NCBI GenBank assembly: GCA_905233895.1
Contig: CAJOFL010000003.1
Span: 91,243-155,242, forward strand
DNA from: an uncultured Bacteroidales bacterium
GTDB taxonomy: Bacteria; Bacteroidota; Bacteroidia; Bacteroidales; P3
Direction: 5' to 3'
Length of the DNA: 64,000 bases
The notes under the pieces were generated by a model. The model did no database searches. It had not been told where the DNA came from and was given only the letters and a program-made list of their open reading frames with translations. Every line of letters begins with the position of its first letter. The first letter of the stretch is position 1. The position numbers were made by a program, and so were the translations under genes. Below are positions 1 to 9,495 of the stretch, piece by piece.

Positions 1-720
1 TTTTTTGAAGAATTCTTTGAACAGGCTGAATATGGTTTTACTAATAATGCATCAACAGTATTTACAGGGCTACTTGTTCTTCTTTTGTTATCTGATAAAA
101 AAGTAATTGTTTGGGGCTGTTTTGTGGTTTGTTGGTATTTTCTTTTGCTTTCTTCTAAGAGAGGTAATATTGCTGAAGCATTAATACCTTCAATTGTTCT
201 TTTTTTTCAGATGCAAAAAGATGGTAAAAGAAAAATTTGGAACTTCCTTTTTGTCACAGCCCTTTTTGCTGCTGCAATATACTTCGGCATGCAATTTTTT
301 GAAAAGAATACGTATCTTACCAACAAGATAGATGTATCAGGCGCAAACGGCAGGGATGTTATTTGGGCGAATTTGATTAATGAATGGTCGATGTCTTCGA
401 GTCCGTTTAAGGTGATTTTTGGATATGGTATTAAAGGAACGTTGGCGTTAGGCGGTATCCGAGCCCACAATGATTTCCTTGAGATTTTGGTGGACTTTGG
501 ATTGATAGGCATAGTACTGCAAATGGGCGTTTTCGTGTCACTTTTCAAACTATTGAAATTCAAAATATCGTATAGATTGATAATGATAGCAGCTATAAGT
601 GTGTATTTTTTGAAAAGTATGATATCCATGGGTTTTACAGATCCATTGAATGTATTTACCTTTATGACTATGGGTATTGTTATATCTAGATACGAAAAAC
701 AATTTAAATTAAAAAATTAA
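1..720 (+). CDS. O-antigen/capsule polymerase (Wzy-like), 3' part
   Basis: The reading frame is open from the first base, so the 5' end lies outside the window. The visible 239 codons are very hydrophobic, with several predicted membrane segments and a long loop carrying a RAHNDFLEI-type stretch. A histidine-containing motif of this sort is usual in the periplasmic loop of Wzy and WaaL polymerases and ligases. By family knowledge such proteins join lipid-linked oligosaccharide units at the inner membrane. It is the first visible gene of the polysaccharide locus and is followed by transferase genes on the same strand. A WaaL-type ligase cannot be excluded from this fragment. Confidence 0.75.
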   Translation, partial: FFEEFFEQAEYGFTNNASTVFTGLLVLLLLSDKKVIVWGCFVVCWYFLLLSSKRGNIAEALIPSIVLFFQMQKDGKRKIWNFLFVTALFAAAIYFGMQFFEKNTYLTNKIDVSGANGRDVIWANLINEWSMSSSPFKVIFGYGIKGTLALGGIRAHNDFLEILVDFGLIGIVLQMGVFVSLFKLLKFKISYRLIMIAAISVYFLKSMISMGFTDPLNVFTFMTMGIVISRYEKQFKLKN

Positions 721-790
721 GACAAACAAAAAATAGAAATTAATAACTGATTTTAAACAATTGATTATAAATATAAACAATTCTTATCTG

Positions 791-1705
791 ATGAATACTT
801 TTTTTCTCTATTTGAAAAATCCTAAGATTTTGGGCAATGTTATTCTTTCACGATGCGGTTGGATTCCAGACAAACTATTTTTAAAGTTGAAATTTTATCT
901 TAATATGGGCAGGTGTTTGGATTTAAAGAATCCGCATACATTTAGTGAGAAGCTTCAGTGGTTGAAATTATATAATCGTCGATCCGAATACACAATAATG
1001 GTGGATAAAGTCAAGGCTAAGGAATATGTTGCAGCCGTTTTAGGTAATGAATATATTATTCCCACCTTAGGTGTTTGGAGTGACCCAGAAGAAATTAATT
1101 TCGACTCTTTGCCAGAACGATTCGTGCTGAAATGCAATCATAATAGCGGCACTGGAATGTATATATGCAAGGACAAATCAAAGATGGATGTGGAGAAGGT
1201 TAAATCTGAGTTGAGAAAAGGACTAAAGGAGAATTATTTTAAAAAGAACCGAGAATGGCCTTACAAAAATGTTCCTAGGCGTATATTGGCAGAACAGTAT
1301 ATTGATCCGATTCCAGGGAAACAGGACTTGCCGGACTATAAGTTCTTTTGCTTTGAGGGCGAGCCTAAGTATTGTCAGGTTATTAGTGGACGGGAAACAA
1401 AGATGTGCATTGATTTCTTTGATCACGAATGGGTTCATCAACCATTTCATGAACCCCGTGATTATCCGTTTGCAGATGTAGTGCCTCAAAAACCGGAGCA
1501 TTTCGAGTTGATGTGGAGCGCGGCTCGTAAATTGGCGGAAGGTCAACATTTTTCACGTATTGATTTTTATGATAACGGAGACCATTTTTTCTTTGGAGAG
1601 ATAACATTTTTCCCAACAAGCGGAATGGGGGGGGTTGACCCGAATGATTACGATGCCATCTTTGGAGCGATGATAAAGCTGCCTGTTGATGACCGGATTG
1701 GGTAA
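791..1705 (+). CDS. TupA-like ATP-grasp polysaccharide biosynthesis protein
   Basis: The protein has about 304 residues. The stretch FSEKLQWLKLYNR near the N-terminus, the FVLKCNHNSGTG motif and the C-terminal EITFFPTSGMGG match the TupA-like ATP-grasp family found in teichuronopeptide and capsule loci. Members are thought to ligate an amino acid or similar group to a sugar acid, but the substrate here is unknown. The ATG at 791 is preferred to an in-frame TTG at 761. A run of eight G (1627-1634) lies in frame close to the 3' end; one slip there would change the last 25 or so residues. The neighbours are Wzy and LicD. Confidence 0.8.
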   Translation: MNTFFLYLKNPKILGNVILSRCGWIPDKLFLKLKFYLNMGRCLDLKNPHTFSEKLQWLKLYNRRSEYTIMVDKVKAKEYVAAVLGNEYIIPTLGVWSDPEEINFDSLPERFVLKCNHNSGTGMYICKDKSKMDVEKVKSELRKGLKENYFKKNREWPYKNVPRRILAEQYIDPIPGKQDLPDYKFFCFEGEPKYCQVISGRETKMCIDFFDHEWVHQPFHEPRDYPFADVVPQKPEHFELMWSAARKLAEGQHFSRIDFYDNGDHFFFGEITFFPTSGMGGVDPNDYDAIFGAMIKLPVDDRIG

Positions 1706-1787
1706 AATAAGAATAATGGTGATGCAAATTTTTTTTGACTGAAATAACAACAATAATCAACGATAAGATTCCATAATTGAAAAGAAT

Positions 1788-2675
1788 ATGCAGGAGAATT
1801 GTTTTAAAGAAGCGTACAAGACTAAGTTATTGGAAACATTTGACTTTATAAGTGATTATTTAAATCGCCATAATTTTAATTGGTGGGGCGCTTATGGTAC
1901 CTGCATTGGCGCTGTAAGACATAATGGACTAATTCCATGGGATGATGATATTGATATTTATTTGCCTAGATCTGATTATGAGAAATTGATTGACCTAAGG
2001 GAGGATGTGAAGGGTTATGGTTTTGATTTGCTCTCTGCTCATAACAACGGTTGTGACAGTGTATATTATAAAATTTGCAACATTTCAACTTCTCTTGTAG
2101 AAGATCGATTAATACCATACAATACGGGTGTTTTTATTGATATCTTCCCTTTAGATTATTATGATGGTACCACCCGGCAATTTAATAGGTTGCATGATAG
2201 CTATCGACGTTGGTCAAGATTGTATAAATTTTTGTGTATGCAGCCGAGTCCTAAAGAGACAATAAAACAACTGAAGATGCTTGACATGGCAAAATTTATT
2301 AAGAGTTCAACTCGTCAGTTGGCCCCTAAATTTTTAAATAAATTATCCATGTCTCAAATATTGAAAATAGAGAAGAAAATAGTTAATACAAATGAAGAAA
2401 AGAATATTGCCTCTTTTTGTGGACGTTATGGCATCAAAGAATTGTTTGAGACTCGGTGGTTTAATGGATATGAACTAATGGATTTTGAGGAACGAAAGAT
2501 GCGTGTTCCTTTAATGTTTCATGAATATCTGTCGCATGTGTATGGGGATTATATGAAATGCCCCGATGTCATACCGGAATCCACACATGCCCAATATTAT
2601 GTAAACCTAAAAGAACGGATTAATATTGATGAAATTAATAAACGTGTTAAAATGAAGGTTCGTAAAGAATGGTAA
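1788..2675 (+). CDS. LicD family phosphotransferase (first copy)
   Basis: The 295-residue protein carries the LicD signature around residues 34-57: the GAYGTCIGAVRH stretch, then IPWDDDIDIY with the acidic cluster D52-D54 and D56. LicD enzymes move a phospho-alcohol such as phosphocholine from a CDP carrier onto a glycan. A TagD-type cytidylyltransferase fusion lies four genes downstream (4533) and could supply the CDP donor; that link is inference. The gene overlaps the next glycosyltransferase frame by seven bases if the earliest start is used there. A second LicD, only moderately similar, lies at 18032 beside the phosphonate genes. Confidence 0.85.
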   Translation: MQENCFKEAYKTKLLETFDFISDYLNRHNFNWWGAYGTCIGAVRHNGLIPWDDDIDIYLPRSDYEKLIDLREDVKGYGFDLLSAHNNGCDSVYYKICNISTSLVEDRLIPYNTGVFIDIFPLDYYDGTTRQFNRLHDSYRRWSRLYKFLCMQPSPKETIKQLKMLDMAKFIKSSTRQLAPKFLNKLSMSQILKIEKKIVNTNEEKNIASFCGRYGIKELFETRWFNGYELMDFEERKMRVPLMFHEYLSHVYGDYMKCPDVIPESTHAQYYVNLKERINIDEINKRVKMKVRKEW

Positions 2676-2686
2676 ATATTTTAAAG

Positions 2687-3775
2687 ATGAAAAAAATTAC
2701 CTGTTTTACTGCAAATTTGGCCAGTGGCGGTGCCGAGCACCAAATGGCAATTCTATGTAATATGTTGTCAGAGTATGGTTACGAGATTACATTGGTAACA
2801 TACAATGACTTACCAGATGAATACAAACTAGAGAGGGGTATTAAACGGGTACGTCTTAATCTTTCAGGAAATAGTTTGTGTAAAGAGTTGAAGGTATTCA
2901 GATATTTTCTCAAAGTGGACACGGATTGCATTATTAGTTATAGGTCCACACCTAACTTTATGGTGGCGATGCCTTTATTATTAAGAAGGGGCATTAAGCT
3001 GATTTGCGGCGAAAGAAATACAACAGTTAAACCAAATAAAATGGAGTTGATGAACTATAATCTCTTGTATTATAGAACAAATTATGTTGTTCCCAATAGT
3101 TATACACAAGCTGAATATCTGAAAGGTCTAAATAAGGCATGGGGGAAAAGGGTGGTTCCTATTACCAATTATACGGCTCTTGATGAGTTTCTACCCACGC
3201 CACTGCCATCGAATAGCGATAAATTGCTTCTTATTGGAGTTTTTGCACGGATTTTTCCGCAAAAAAACTATGAACGTTTATGTAAGGTTCTGTCTTTGCT
3301 TAAAAATCGGACTGACCGAAAATTTAAATTAGTGTGGTATGGGGAACGGGAAGACATGGAACATGCTAAAGGCTCAGAACATATACATCAACTGATTGAA
3401 AACTTAAATATTGATGATGTTTTGGAAGTTAGACCTTCTGTGGTAGATGTTGTTGGCAAAATGCAACAGTTTCATGTGATGTGTTTGCCATCATTGTATG
3501 AGGGGTTTTCAAATTCTCTAGCCGAGTATATATGTTGCGGAAAACCTGTTGTTTGCAGTGATGTAAGTGATAATTCAATAATGGTTCATCATGGTGAGAA
3601 TGGTTTCTTGTTTGATCCGAAAGATGAAGAATCTATATGTTCTGCATTTCTTCAATTGTTTGCATTAAATGAAGAGCAATTGTTTGAGATGGGCAGGAAG
3701 AGTCGGATGATCTCAGAATGCATTTTCGATAAATCAAAATTTGTTAACTCCTACATCGATTTAATTGAAAACTAA
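2687..3775 (+). CDS. Glycosyltransferase family 4
   Basis: This is a GT-B glycosyltransferase of about 362 residues. The N-terminal nucleotide-fold start (CFTANLASGGAEHQM) and the C-terminal donor-site segment PSLYEGFSNSLAEY followed by CGKPVVCSDV give the E-x7-E pattern of GT4. The ATG at 2687 gives the standard GT4 start; an in-frame ATG at 2669 would add six residues and overlap licD. It is probably one of three cytoplasmic GT4 enzymes (also 6605 and 7705) that extend the repeat unit. Donor and acceptor cannot be read from the sequence. Confidence 0.88.
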   Translation: MKKITCFTANLASGGAEHQMAILCNMLSEYGYEITLVTYNDLPDEYKLERGIKRVRLNLSGNSLCKELKVFRYFLKVDTDCIISYRSTPNFMVAMPLLLRRGIKLICGERNTTVKPNKMELMNYNLLYYRTNYVVPNSYTQAEYLKGLNKAWGKRVVPITNYTALDEFLPTPLPSNSDKLLLIGVFARIFPQKNYERLCKVLSLLKNRTDRKFKLVWYGEREDMEHAKGSEHIHQLIENLNIDDVLEVRPSVVDVVGKMQQFHVMCLPSLYEGFSNSLAEYICCGKPVVCSDVSDNSIMVHHGENGFLFDPKDEESICSAFLQLFALNEEQLFEMGRKSRMISECIFDKSKFVNSYIDLIEN

Positions 3776-3808
3776 GACGGTTTCTTTGATAAGATAAAGG
3801 GCAAGCCA

Positions 3809-4540
3809 ATGAATATACAGTATTTAATTCGCCTTGATGATGCCTGTCCAACGATGAATCACGAAAAATGGACGAGAGTGGAGAGGCTCCTTGACAAATA
3901 TGGTATAAAGCCATTGGTGGGGATTATTCCCAACAATGAAGACCCTCAGCAACAGATAGATCCGGAGGATGGTGGGTTTTGGGATAAGGCCAAGAATTGG
4001 AATGATAAGGGATGGTCAATAGCGATGCATGGCTACAACCATGTCTATCAAGTAGTTGATGGGGGAATAAATCCCTTGTGGAATCGTAGCGAATTTGTGG
4101 GCCTGTCGCTAGAGGAGCAAAAAAAGAAGATAAGGAAGGGCGTTGCAATTATGCGAGAGTATGGTCTAAACCCGAAGTTTTTTTTCGCTCCAAGTCATAC
4201 TTTTGATGAAAACACACTTACTGCGTTGCTAGAAGAGAGTGACATAAGAATTGTTAGTGATACTATTGCAACGAGACCATACCGCTATCGTGAATTTGTA
4301 ATTATTCCGCAATTCAGCGGAAAGTGTAGAGAGATGATAATAACAGGGGTTTATACGTTTTGTTTGCATCCAAACACTATGAGAGAAGATGATTTCAAAC
4401 AGACAGAATGTTTCTTGAGAAAACACATAAGTCAATTCACTTCTTTTACAAATCTTCAGTTGTCAAATCTGTCTGATAAGACTTTGTTTGACAGATTACT
4501 GAGTTGGATATATTTTAAAATGAGAAAAAAAAATGACTAG
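3809..4540 (+). CDS. DUF2334-type polysaccharide deacetylase family protein
   Basis: The 243-residue protein starts with IRLDDACPTM, which places an Asp-Asp pair at residues 10-11, followed by MHGYNH and later FCLHPN. These are the metal and catalytic positions of the NodB-like/DUF2334 deacetylase fold. No signal peptide is visible, so it probably acts in the cytoplasm on a sugar precursor or lipid-linked sugar. Its 3' end overlaps the next gene by eight bases, which suggests translational coupling with the cytidylyltransferase-oxidoreductase fusion. The substrate is unknown. Confidence 0.75.
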   Translation: MNIQYLIRLDDACPTMNHEKWTRVERLLDKYGIKPLVGIIPNNEDPQQQIDPEDGGFWDKAKNWNDKGWSIAMHGYNHVYQVVDGGINPLWNRSEFVGLSLEEQKKKIRKGVAIMREYGLNPKFFFAPSHTFDENTLTALLEESDIRIVSDTIATRPYRYREFVIIPQFSGKCREMIITGVYTFCLHPNTMREDDFKQTECFLRKHISQFTSFTNLQLSNLSDKTLFDRLLSWIYFKMRKKND

Positions 4541-5873
4541 AGTAATCACTTATGGGACATACGATCTCTTACATCAGGGGCATATTAATCTATTAAAACG
4601 GGCAAAGGAGTTGGGAGACTACTTGATTGTAGGCGTCACAAGTGATAGCTTTGATCGTGGTCGAGGTAAACTGAACGTTCGGAATAATGTTTTGGAGCGT
4701 GTTGAGGCAGTGAAAGCGACGGGTTATGCAGATGAGGTGATTATTGAAGATTATCTAGGTCAAAAAATTGATGACATCCAAAACTATGATGTTGATATTT
4801 TTGCTATCGGTTCTGATTGGGAAGGTAAATTTGACTACTTGAGTGAATATTGCAAGGTGGTTTATTTGCCTCGGACAGAGGGTATATCCTCTACTATGTT
4901 GCGAGAAGAGAGTCAAACAGTATATCGTATTGGTGTTGTGGGTTGTGGCCGTATTGCCAATCGCTTTGTTCCAGAAACCAAAGTGGTGAATGGTGCAGAG
5001 GTTACGGCAGTCTATAATCCTGATAAAGCAGAGTCGGAATCTTTTGCACAACAGCATGGCCTCTCGGCATATACTAATTATGATGTTTTCTTGAACGATA
5101 TAGATTTAGTATATGTGGCATCTCCACATTTAACCCATTACAACTACGTGATGAAGGCGTTGTCGGCAGAGAAACATGTGCTTTGCGAGATTCCCTTTGT
5201 TTTGTCAAAAGAGCAGGCTTTGGAGCTTTACAAGTTGGCGGAAGAACGGAATCTTGTTCTTCTGGAAGCGAGTAAAACTGCATTCTGTCCTGCTTTTGGC
5301 CATATCGTGACGTTGGTAAAAAGCGGTATTATTGGTGAGGTGGTTGACGTGAAGTCTTCACTCAGTAAGATGGTTCCACCGCCAACACGAGAATTAGATT
5401 CGGAACAAGCCGGAGGTGCCATGAATGAGCACGGTCCCTTAACATTATTGGCAATAATTAAGTTGTTAGGAATTGACTGGCTCGATGTGGATTTTCATAG
5501 CAAGATGGATAATGGTGTAGATATCTATACAAAGGGTGTTATCAACTATCCTCATGCTACAGCATCCTTTACTGTTGGAATTGGAGTTAAAACAGAAGGT
5601 AATTTGGTGATTTCCGGCACAAAGGGATATATATATGTGCCAGCACCATGGTGGCTTACAAGTTATTTTGAGGTACGCTACGAAGACCAAACCAAGAACA
5701 AGAAGTACTTCTATAGCTACGATGGTGAGGGTCTTCGTTATGAAATTCAAGAGTGGTTGTCGATGATTGTCAACAATCGTAGAAGTTGCTATAAATTGCG
5801 CAGACGCGAGAGTGTGGTAATTGCTGAAATAATCGAGAAATACCGAAATGGTGAAAATGTGACAGAAATATGA
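4533..5873 (+). CDS. Fusion: glycerol-3-P cytidylyltransferase-like domain + Gfo/Idh/MocA oxidoreductase
   Basis: Residues 1-130 form a complete TagD-like cytidylyltransferase with HQGH at 14-17 and RTEGISST at 114-121. From residue 132 a Gfo/Idh/MocA dehydrogenase begins with GVVGCGRIA at 134-142. The normally conserved E-K-P motif reads E219-I220-P221, so the usual catalytic lysine is replaced. The domain pair suggests one polypeptide that reduces or rearranges a sugar or polyol and activates it as a CDP derivative, probably together with the SDR encoded next (four-base overlap). LicD at 1788 is a plausible user of the product. Substrate and direction are inference. Confidence 0.85.
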   Translation: MTRVITYGTYDLLHQGHINLLKRAKELGDYLIVGVTSDSFDRGRGKLNVRNNVLERVEAVKATGYADEVIIEDYLGQKIDDIQNYDVDIFAIGSDWEGKFDYLSEYCKVVYLPRTEGISSTMLREESQTVYRIGVVGCGRIANRFVPETKVVNGAEVTAVYNPDKAESESFAQQHGLSAYTNYDVFLNDIDLVYVASPHLTHYNYVMKALSAEKHVLCEIPFVLSKEQALELYKLAEERNLVLLEASKTAFCPAFGHIVTLVKSGIIGEVVDVKSSLSKMVPPPTRELDSEQAGGAMNEHGPLTLLAIIKLLGIDWLDVDFHSKMDNGVDIYTKGVINYPHATASFTVGIGVKTEGNLVISGTKGYIYVPAPWWLTSYFEVRYEDQTKNKKYFYSYDGEGLRYEIQEWLSMIVNNRRSCYKLRRRESVVIAEIIEKYRNGENVTEI

Positions 5874-6601
5874 TAAAGAGAATACTTGTAGTTGGTGGAG
5901 CCAATGGAATTGGCCTCAGTATTGCCACAGAACTTGCAAAAAATGACTCTGTGGAGAAGGTATATATTGTGGATAAAGTTTCTCTTATGGAGGAATTTAA
6001 TAGTACAAAGTTTGAGGCATTCCAATTTGACCTCACAAATGATGATTATTCTTTCTTTGATCGGTTTGTTGATATCAATGCAATGATGATAACAGCGGGG
6101 TTCGGCAAACTGGCTTTGTTTAAGGATATTACAGAACAGCACATTATTGATTCTTTCAACGTTAATACTATTCCTGTGTTACGCCTTATAAAACGGTTCT
6201 ATCCAAAATTAGAAGCAAAAGATGATTTCTACTGTGGCGTAATGGATAGCATTGCCGGGTGGTTGTCATCTCCTTTCTTCGCTGTTTATGGAGCAACTAA
6301 GGCGGCTCTAAAGATTTTTATTGAAAGTGTTAATGTGGAATTATTAAAAACAGGTACAACAAATCGGATTCTGAATGTTAGCCCTGGTACTATTAAAGGG
6401 ACAGGTTTCTATGCGGGCAAGACAAACCTTGTAGAGTTGCAAGAACTGACCTCTGATATTTTAACCCATCTTGAGAATAAGGATGATTTGTTTATACCCA
6501 AATACGATGAAATTTTTAATGAAGTATTGCAGAGGTATCACGATGATTTTCGCAAAGAAGGTGTGCGTAGTTTTGATTATAAAATGAACAGAAGGAAATA
6601 G
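5870..6601 (+). CDS. Short-chain dehydrogenase/reductase
   Basis: This classical SDR has 243 residues: VVGGANGIG at 7-15 binds the nucleotide, S127 is in DSIAG, and Y140/K144 form YGATK. Its start overlaps the end of the TagD-Gfo/Idh fusion by four bases, the usual sign of coupled expression. This spacing is the basis for assigning it to the same activated-polyol or sugar pathway; a CDP-ribitol-like route (reductase plus cytidylyltransferase) is one model. The C-terminal part lacks the typical FabG ending, so it is not assigned to fatty acid synthesis. Confidence 0.85.
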   Translation: MIKRILVVGGANGIGLSIATELAKNDSVEKVYIVDKVSLMEEFNSTKFEAFQFDLTNDDYSFFDRFVDINAMMITAGFGKLALFKDITEQHIIDSFNVNTIPVLRLIKRFYPKLEAKDDFYCGVMDSIAGWLSSPFFAVYGATKAALKIFIESVNVELLKTGTTNRILNVSPGTIKGTGFYAGKTNLVELQELTSDILTHLENKDDLFIPKYDEIFNEVLQRYHDDFRKEGVRSFDYKMNRRK

Positions 6602-6604
6602 CGA

Positions 6605-7708
6605 ATGAAAATATTACATATTATAGATACCCTTGCAATGGGTGGCGCAGAAAACATGCTGATAAGCTTGGCTTCTGGGCAGAAGGCAATAGGAAATGAT
6701 GTTACGGTTATGCCATTGGTATGTCCTAAAAAAACTCCAGTTCGATCCAAGATGGAAAAAAATGGGGTAAATGTAGTCCCCTTTAAGGCCCATGGTTCAT
6801 TAAAAAACCCTCTTTTAATTATTAAAATTGCTAAGATTATTGGAAGTTACGATATTGTTCATGTACACTTATTTCCTGCATTATACTGGGTGGCTTTTGC
6901 TAAAATAATATCATTAAGTAAGGTGCCTTTGGTATACACGGAACATAGCACGAATAACAGACGAAGAAATAATCCTTTCCTCCATTTTATAGATGGAAGA
7001 GTGTATCAGCATAGTTATAAAATGATTGTTGCCTGTGCTGAAAAAGTATTGGAAACTTATAAGATGGCTTTCCCTAAAGTCAACCATGTCTGCTCTATCA
7101 ATAATGGTATTGATACAAAGATATTTAATGATGCGGAACCATACACAAAAAAAGAATTGTTGGGCATAGAAGAGAATACGTTTTTGGTCACGATGGTAGC
7201 CCGTTTTATGACAATGAAGCGTCAGGATACGATAGTCGATGCTCTTACAAAGCTACCTAATAATATTCATGCTGTTTTTGTGGGTGGTAATCAAAACGAT
7301 GAAGGTTTGGTACGGGTAAAAGATTATGCGGTAGAAAGAAAAGTTTCGAATAGAGTCCATTTCCTATATATTAGAAGTGATGTGCCTAGAATTTTAAAAA
7401 CTTCAGATGTGGTGATTATGGCTTCTGATTATGAAGGCCTGTCACTCTCTTCTATCGAAGGTATGGCCGCAGGTAAACCGTTTATTGCCACTAATGTGAA
7501 CGGACTAAGAGAGGTGGTCGGTGGTGCTGGTCTTTTATTTGAGAATGAAGATTCGGGTAGTCTTGCGGAACTGATTGATAAATTAGTCGTGGATAAGGAT
7601 TATTATAGAAACGTTGCAATGAAATGTCTTTCTCGATCTATGGAGTATGACGCAAGCAATATGGTTGAATCCTACTTGGCTATATATAAAAATATTATAG
7701 ACAAATGA
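6605..7708 (+). CDS. Glycosyltransferase family 4
   Basis: The 367-residue GT-B enzyme starts HIIDTLAMGGAEN, typical of GT4. The donor-binding region carries ARFMTMKRQD and later ASDYEGLSLSSIEGMAAGKP with the E-x7-E motif. It starts three bases after the SDR stop and overlaps the next glycosyltransferase by four bases (ATGA), so it sits in one operon with both. It is likely to act at the cytoplasmic face on the lipid-linked repeat unit. Sugar specificity is unknown. Confidence 0.88.
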   Translation: MKILHIIDTLAMGGAENMLISLASGQKAIGNDVTVMPLVCPKKTPVRSKMEKNGVNVVPFKAHGSLKNPLLIIKIAKIIGSYDIVHVHLFPALYWVAFAKIISLSKVPLVYTEHSTNNRRRNNPFLHFIDGRVYQHSYKMIVACAEKVLETYKMAFPKVNHVCSINNGIDTKIFNDAEPYTKKELLGIEENTFLVTMVARFMTMKRQDTIVDALTKLPNNIHAVFVGGNQNDEGLVRVKDYAVERKVSNRVHFLYIRSDVPRILKTSDVVIMASDYEGLSLSSIEGMAAGKPFIATNVNGLREVVGGAGLLFENEDSGSLAELIDKLVVDKDYYRNVAMKCLSRSMEYDASNMVESYLAIYKNIIDK

Positions 7709-8802
7709 ATAATAGGATTATTTTAATACTTACCAACAACATCGGTGGTCTGCACAGCTTCCGTAAGGAGGTGGTTAAGGCAATATGTGATGCTGGTTAC
7801 AATGTATTTATTTCAACCCCTGATAATAATGCAATGGCTGATTATTTCAGAGAAATCGGTTGTGAAATTATCGTGACGGAATTCGACCGGAGGGGTGTTA
7901 ATCCGGTGGCTGATTTCAAGTTGATGCTGACATATAGGAAACTGATAAGTCGGTTGAAACCTGTGGCAGTGCTAACTTATACCATAAAACCGAACATCTA
8001 TGGTGGCATGGCGGCAAGATTGTGCCGTGTTCCTCGATTGGCCAATGTTACTGGTTTAGGTGACGCAGTGGAAAACGGAGGTTGGATGCAGAAATTGACC
8101 ATTAGTTTGTATAAGATGGGGTTGGGTAAAGCTCGCCGTATCTTCTTCCAAAATGAGAGTAATCGGAACTTTGGTATTCGTATGGGGATTGCCGATGATA
8201 GTTCCATTTTGTTGCCTGGTTCTGGCGTGAATCTTCTACATCACACCTATCAAGAGTATCCTGCCGAAGAAGGACGGATTAGATTCTTGTATATTGGCCG
8301 CCTGTTGAAAGATAAAGGAGCAGAGGAATTGTTCGAGGCCGCTAAAGCAATAAAAGCTAAATACCCACAGACCGAATTTCAGATTGTAGGAAATGTCGAA
8401 GGTGACTATCAGAAACAACTGGACGAGTTGGTGGCTGATGGAATCGTCCGTTTCCTAGGTCCACAAGCTGATGTCAGACCCTTTATTGGTGCAGTGGAAT
8501 GCACCATCATGCCATCTTACCATGAAGGAATGTCGAATGTGAACCTTGAAAGTGCGGCAAACGGTAGGCCTGTTATTACAACCAATGTTCCTGGTTGTAG
8601 AGAAACGATTGATGACGGGAAAACAGGTTTTTTGATTGAGGCAAAAAACAGCCAGAGTCTTATTAATGCCATTGAGCGTTTTATAGCCTTGCCATACGGA
8701 CAAAAAGCATTGATGGGTCGAGAAGGTAGAAAAAAAGTCGAAAGAGAGTTTGATCGTCAGATTGTTGTGGATGAATATTTAAATGAGATAAAAAAATTAT
8801 AA
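7705..8802 (+). CDS. Glycosyltransferase family 4 (PglA/CapM-like)
   Basis: The 365-residue GT4 enzyme has an N-terminal half resembling PglA-like transferases: after the start, TYTIKPNIYGGMAARL and ANVTGLG are typical of enzymes adding HexNAc early in assembly. The C-terminal donor motif is PSYHEGMSNVNLESAANGRP. The small PglC-like initiating transferase encoded at 28653 fits a pathway in which this enzyme adds the second sugar; that is inference. The following acetyltransferase frame begins two bases after its stop. Confidence 0.87.
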   Translation: MNNRIILILTNNIGGLHSFRKEVVKAICDAGYNVFISTPDNNAMADYFREIGCEIIVTEFDRRGVNPVADFKLMLTYRKLISRLKPVAVLTYTIKPNIYGGMAARLCRVPRLANVTGLGDAVENGGWMQKLTISLYKMGLGKARRIFFQNESNRNFGIRMGIADDSSILLPGSGVNLLHHTYQEYPAEEGRIRFLYIGRLLKDKGAEELFEAAKAIKAKYPQTEFQIVGNVEGDYQKQLDELVADGIVRFLGPQADVRPFIGAVECTIMPSYHEGMSNVNLESAANGRPVITTNVPGCRETIDDGKTGFLIEAKNSQSLINAIERFIALPYGQKALMGREGRKKVEREFDRQIVVDEYLNEIKKL

Positions 8803-8803
8803 A

Positions 8804-9495
8804 GTGAAAATACAACAATTGTTTTTTATAGCATTATTGAAGAGTATTTGGTTCAACTTTCGGTATCTACCTTTGACCCAGGCTGTTAAAATGCCAATAA
8901 TTCTTGCTCGTAATGTTTGTGTAAAGTGTTGCTATAGAGGGTTCTGTGTTTTTGAGGGGGGGGGGTAAAGACAGGAATTCTTAAGATAGGATTTCTTGAC
9001 AGAGAGTATCATGGCGATGCAAAAAGTTTAATCAAAATAAAAGGAAAACTTGTTGTTAAAGGGAGTGGCTTTCATTCATTTGGGGTCGGTACGGTATTGG
9101 GTATCGGGGGAGATGCAGTGTTAACAGTAGGTAATAATTTTACCTCATCGGCACGAAATTTTATTTCTTGTCAATGTAGCATAACAATTGGTGATGATAA
9201 TATGTGGTCATTTGACAATGTGATTATGGATAGCGATACACACCAGATCTGCGATGAATATGGTGAGATTAGTAATTTTAATAAGCCCATCGTATTTGGT
9301 AATCATGTGTGGTTAGGGTGTCGTAACATCGTCATGAAGGGCAGTGAAATTCCTGATGGATGCATGGTGGCAAGTGGCAGTAAAATATGTGGCAAGTACG
9401 TGGATTCCAATTGTATAATGACATCTGGAAAGAGAGTGATAAAGCATAATATCCATTGGAAAAGAAACTGGGCAAAAAACAACAAAAATATATGA
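8804..9495 (+). pseudogene. LbH-type O-acetyltransferase, split by a frameshift in a G10 tract
   Basis: A GTG at 8804 opens a frame that matches the N-terminus of capsule acyltransferases (SIWFNFRYLPLTQAVK-like), and reaches TAA at 8966 directly after ten G. From 8965 another frame continues without stop to 9495 with the left-handed beta-helix hexapeptide pattern (TIGDDNMWSFDNVIMDSDTH, then GNHVWLGC). Eight or eleven G would join both halves into about 230 residues. Its stop overlaps the next start (ATGA). As written the gene is off; a phase-variable gene or a sequencing error is possible. In the joined form it would O-acetylate the polysaccharide. Confidence 0.8.
8956..8965 (+). repeat. G10 homopolymer tract in coding sequence
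   Basis: Ten consecutive G lie inside the acetyltransferase gene at the exact point where the reading frame breaks. Polymerase slippage in such tracts is a known basis of phase variation in other bacteria. Eight or eleven G restore the frame; nine or ten do not. Confidence 0.9.
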
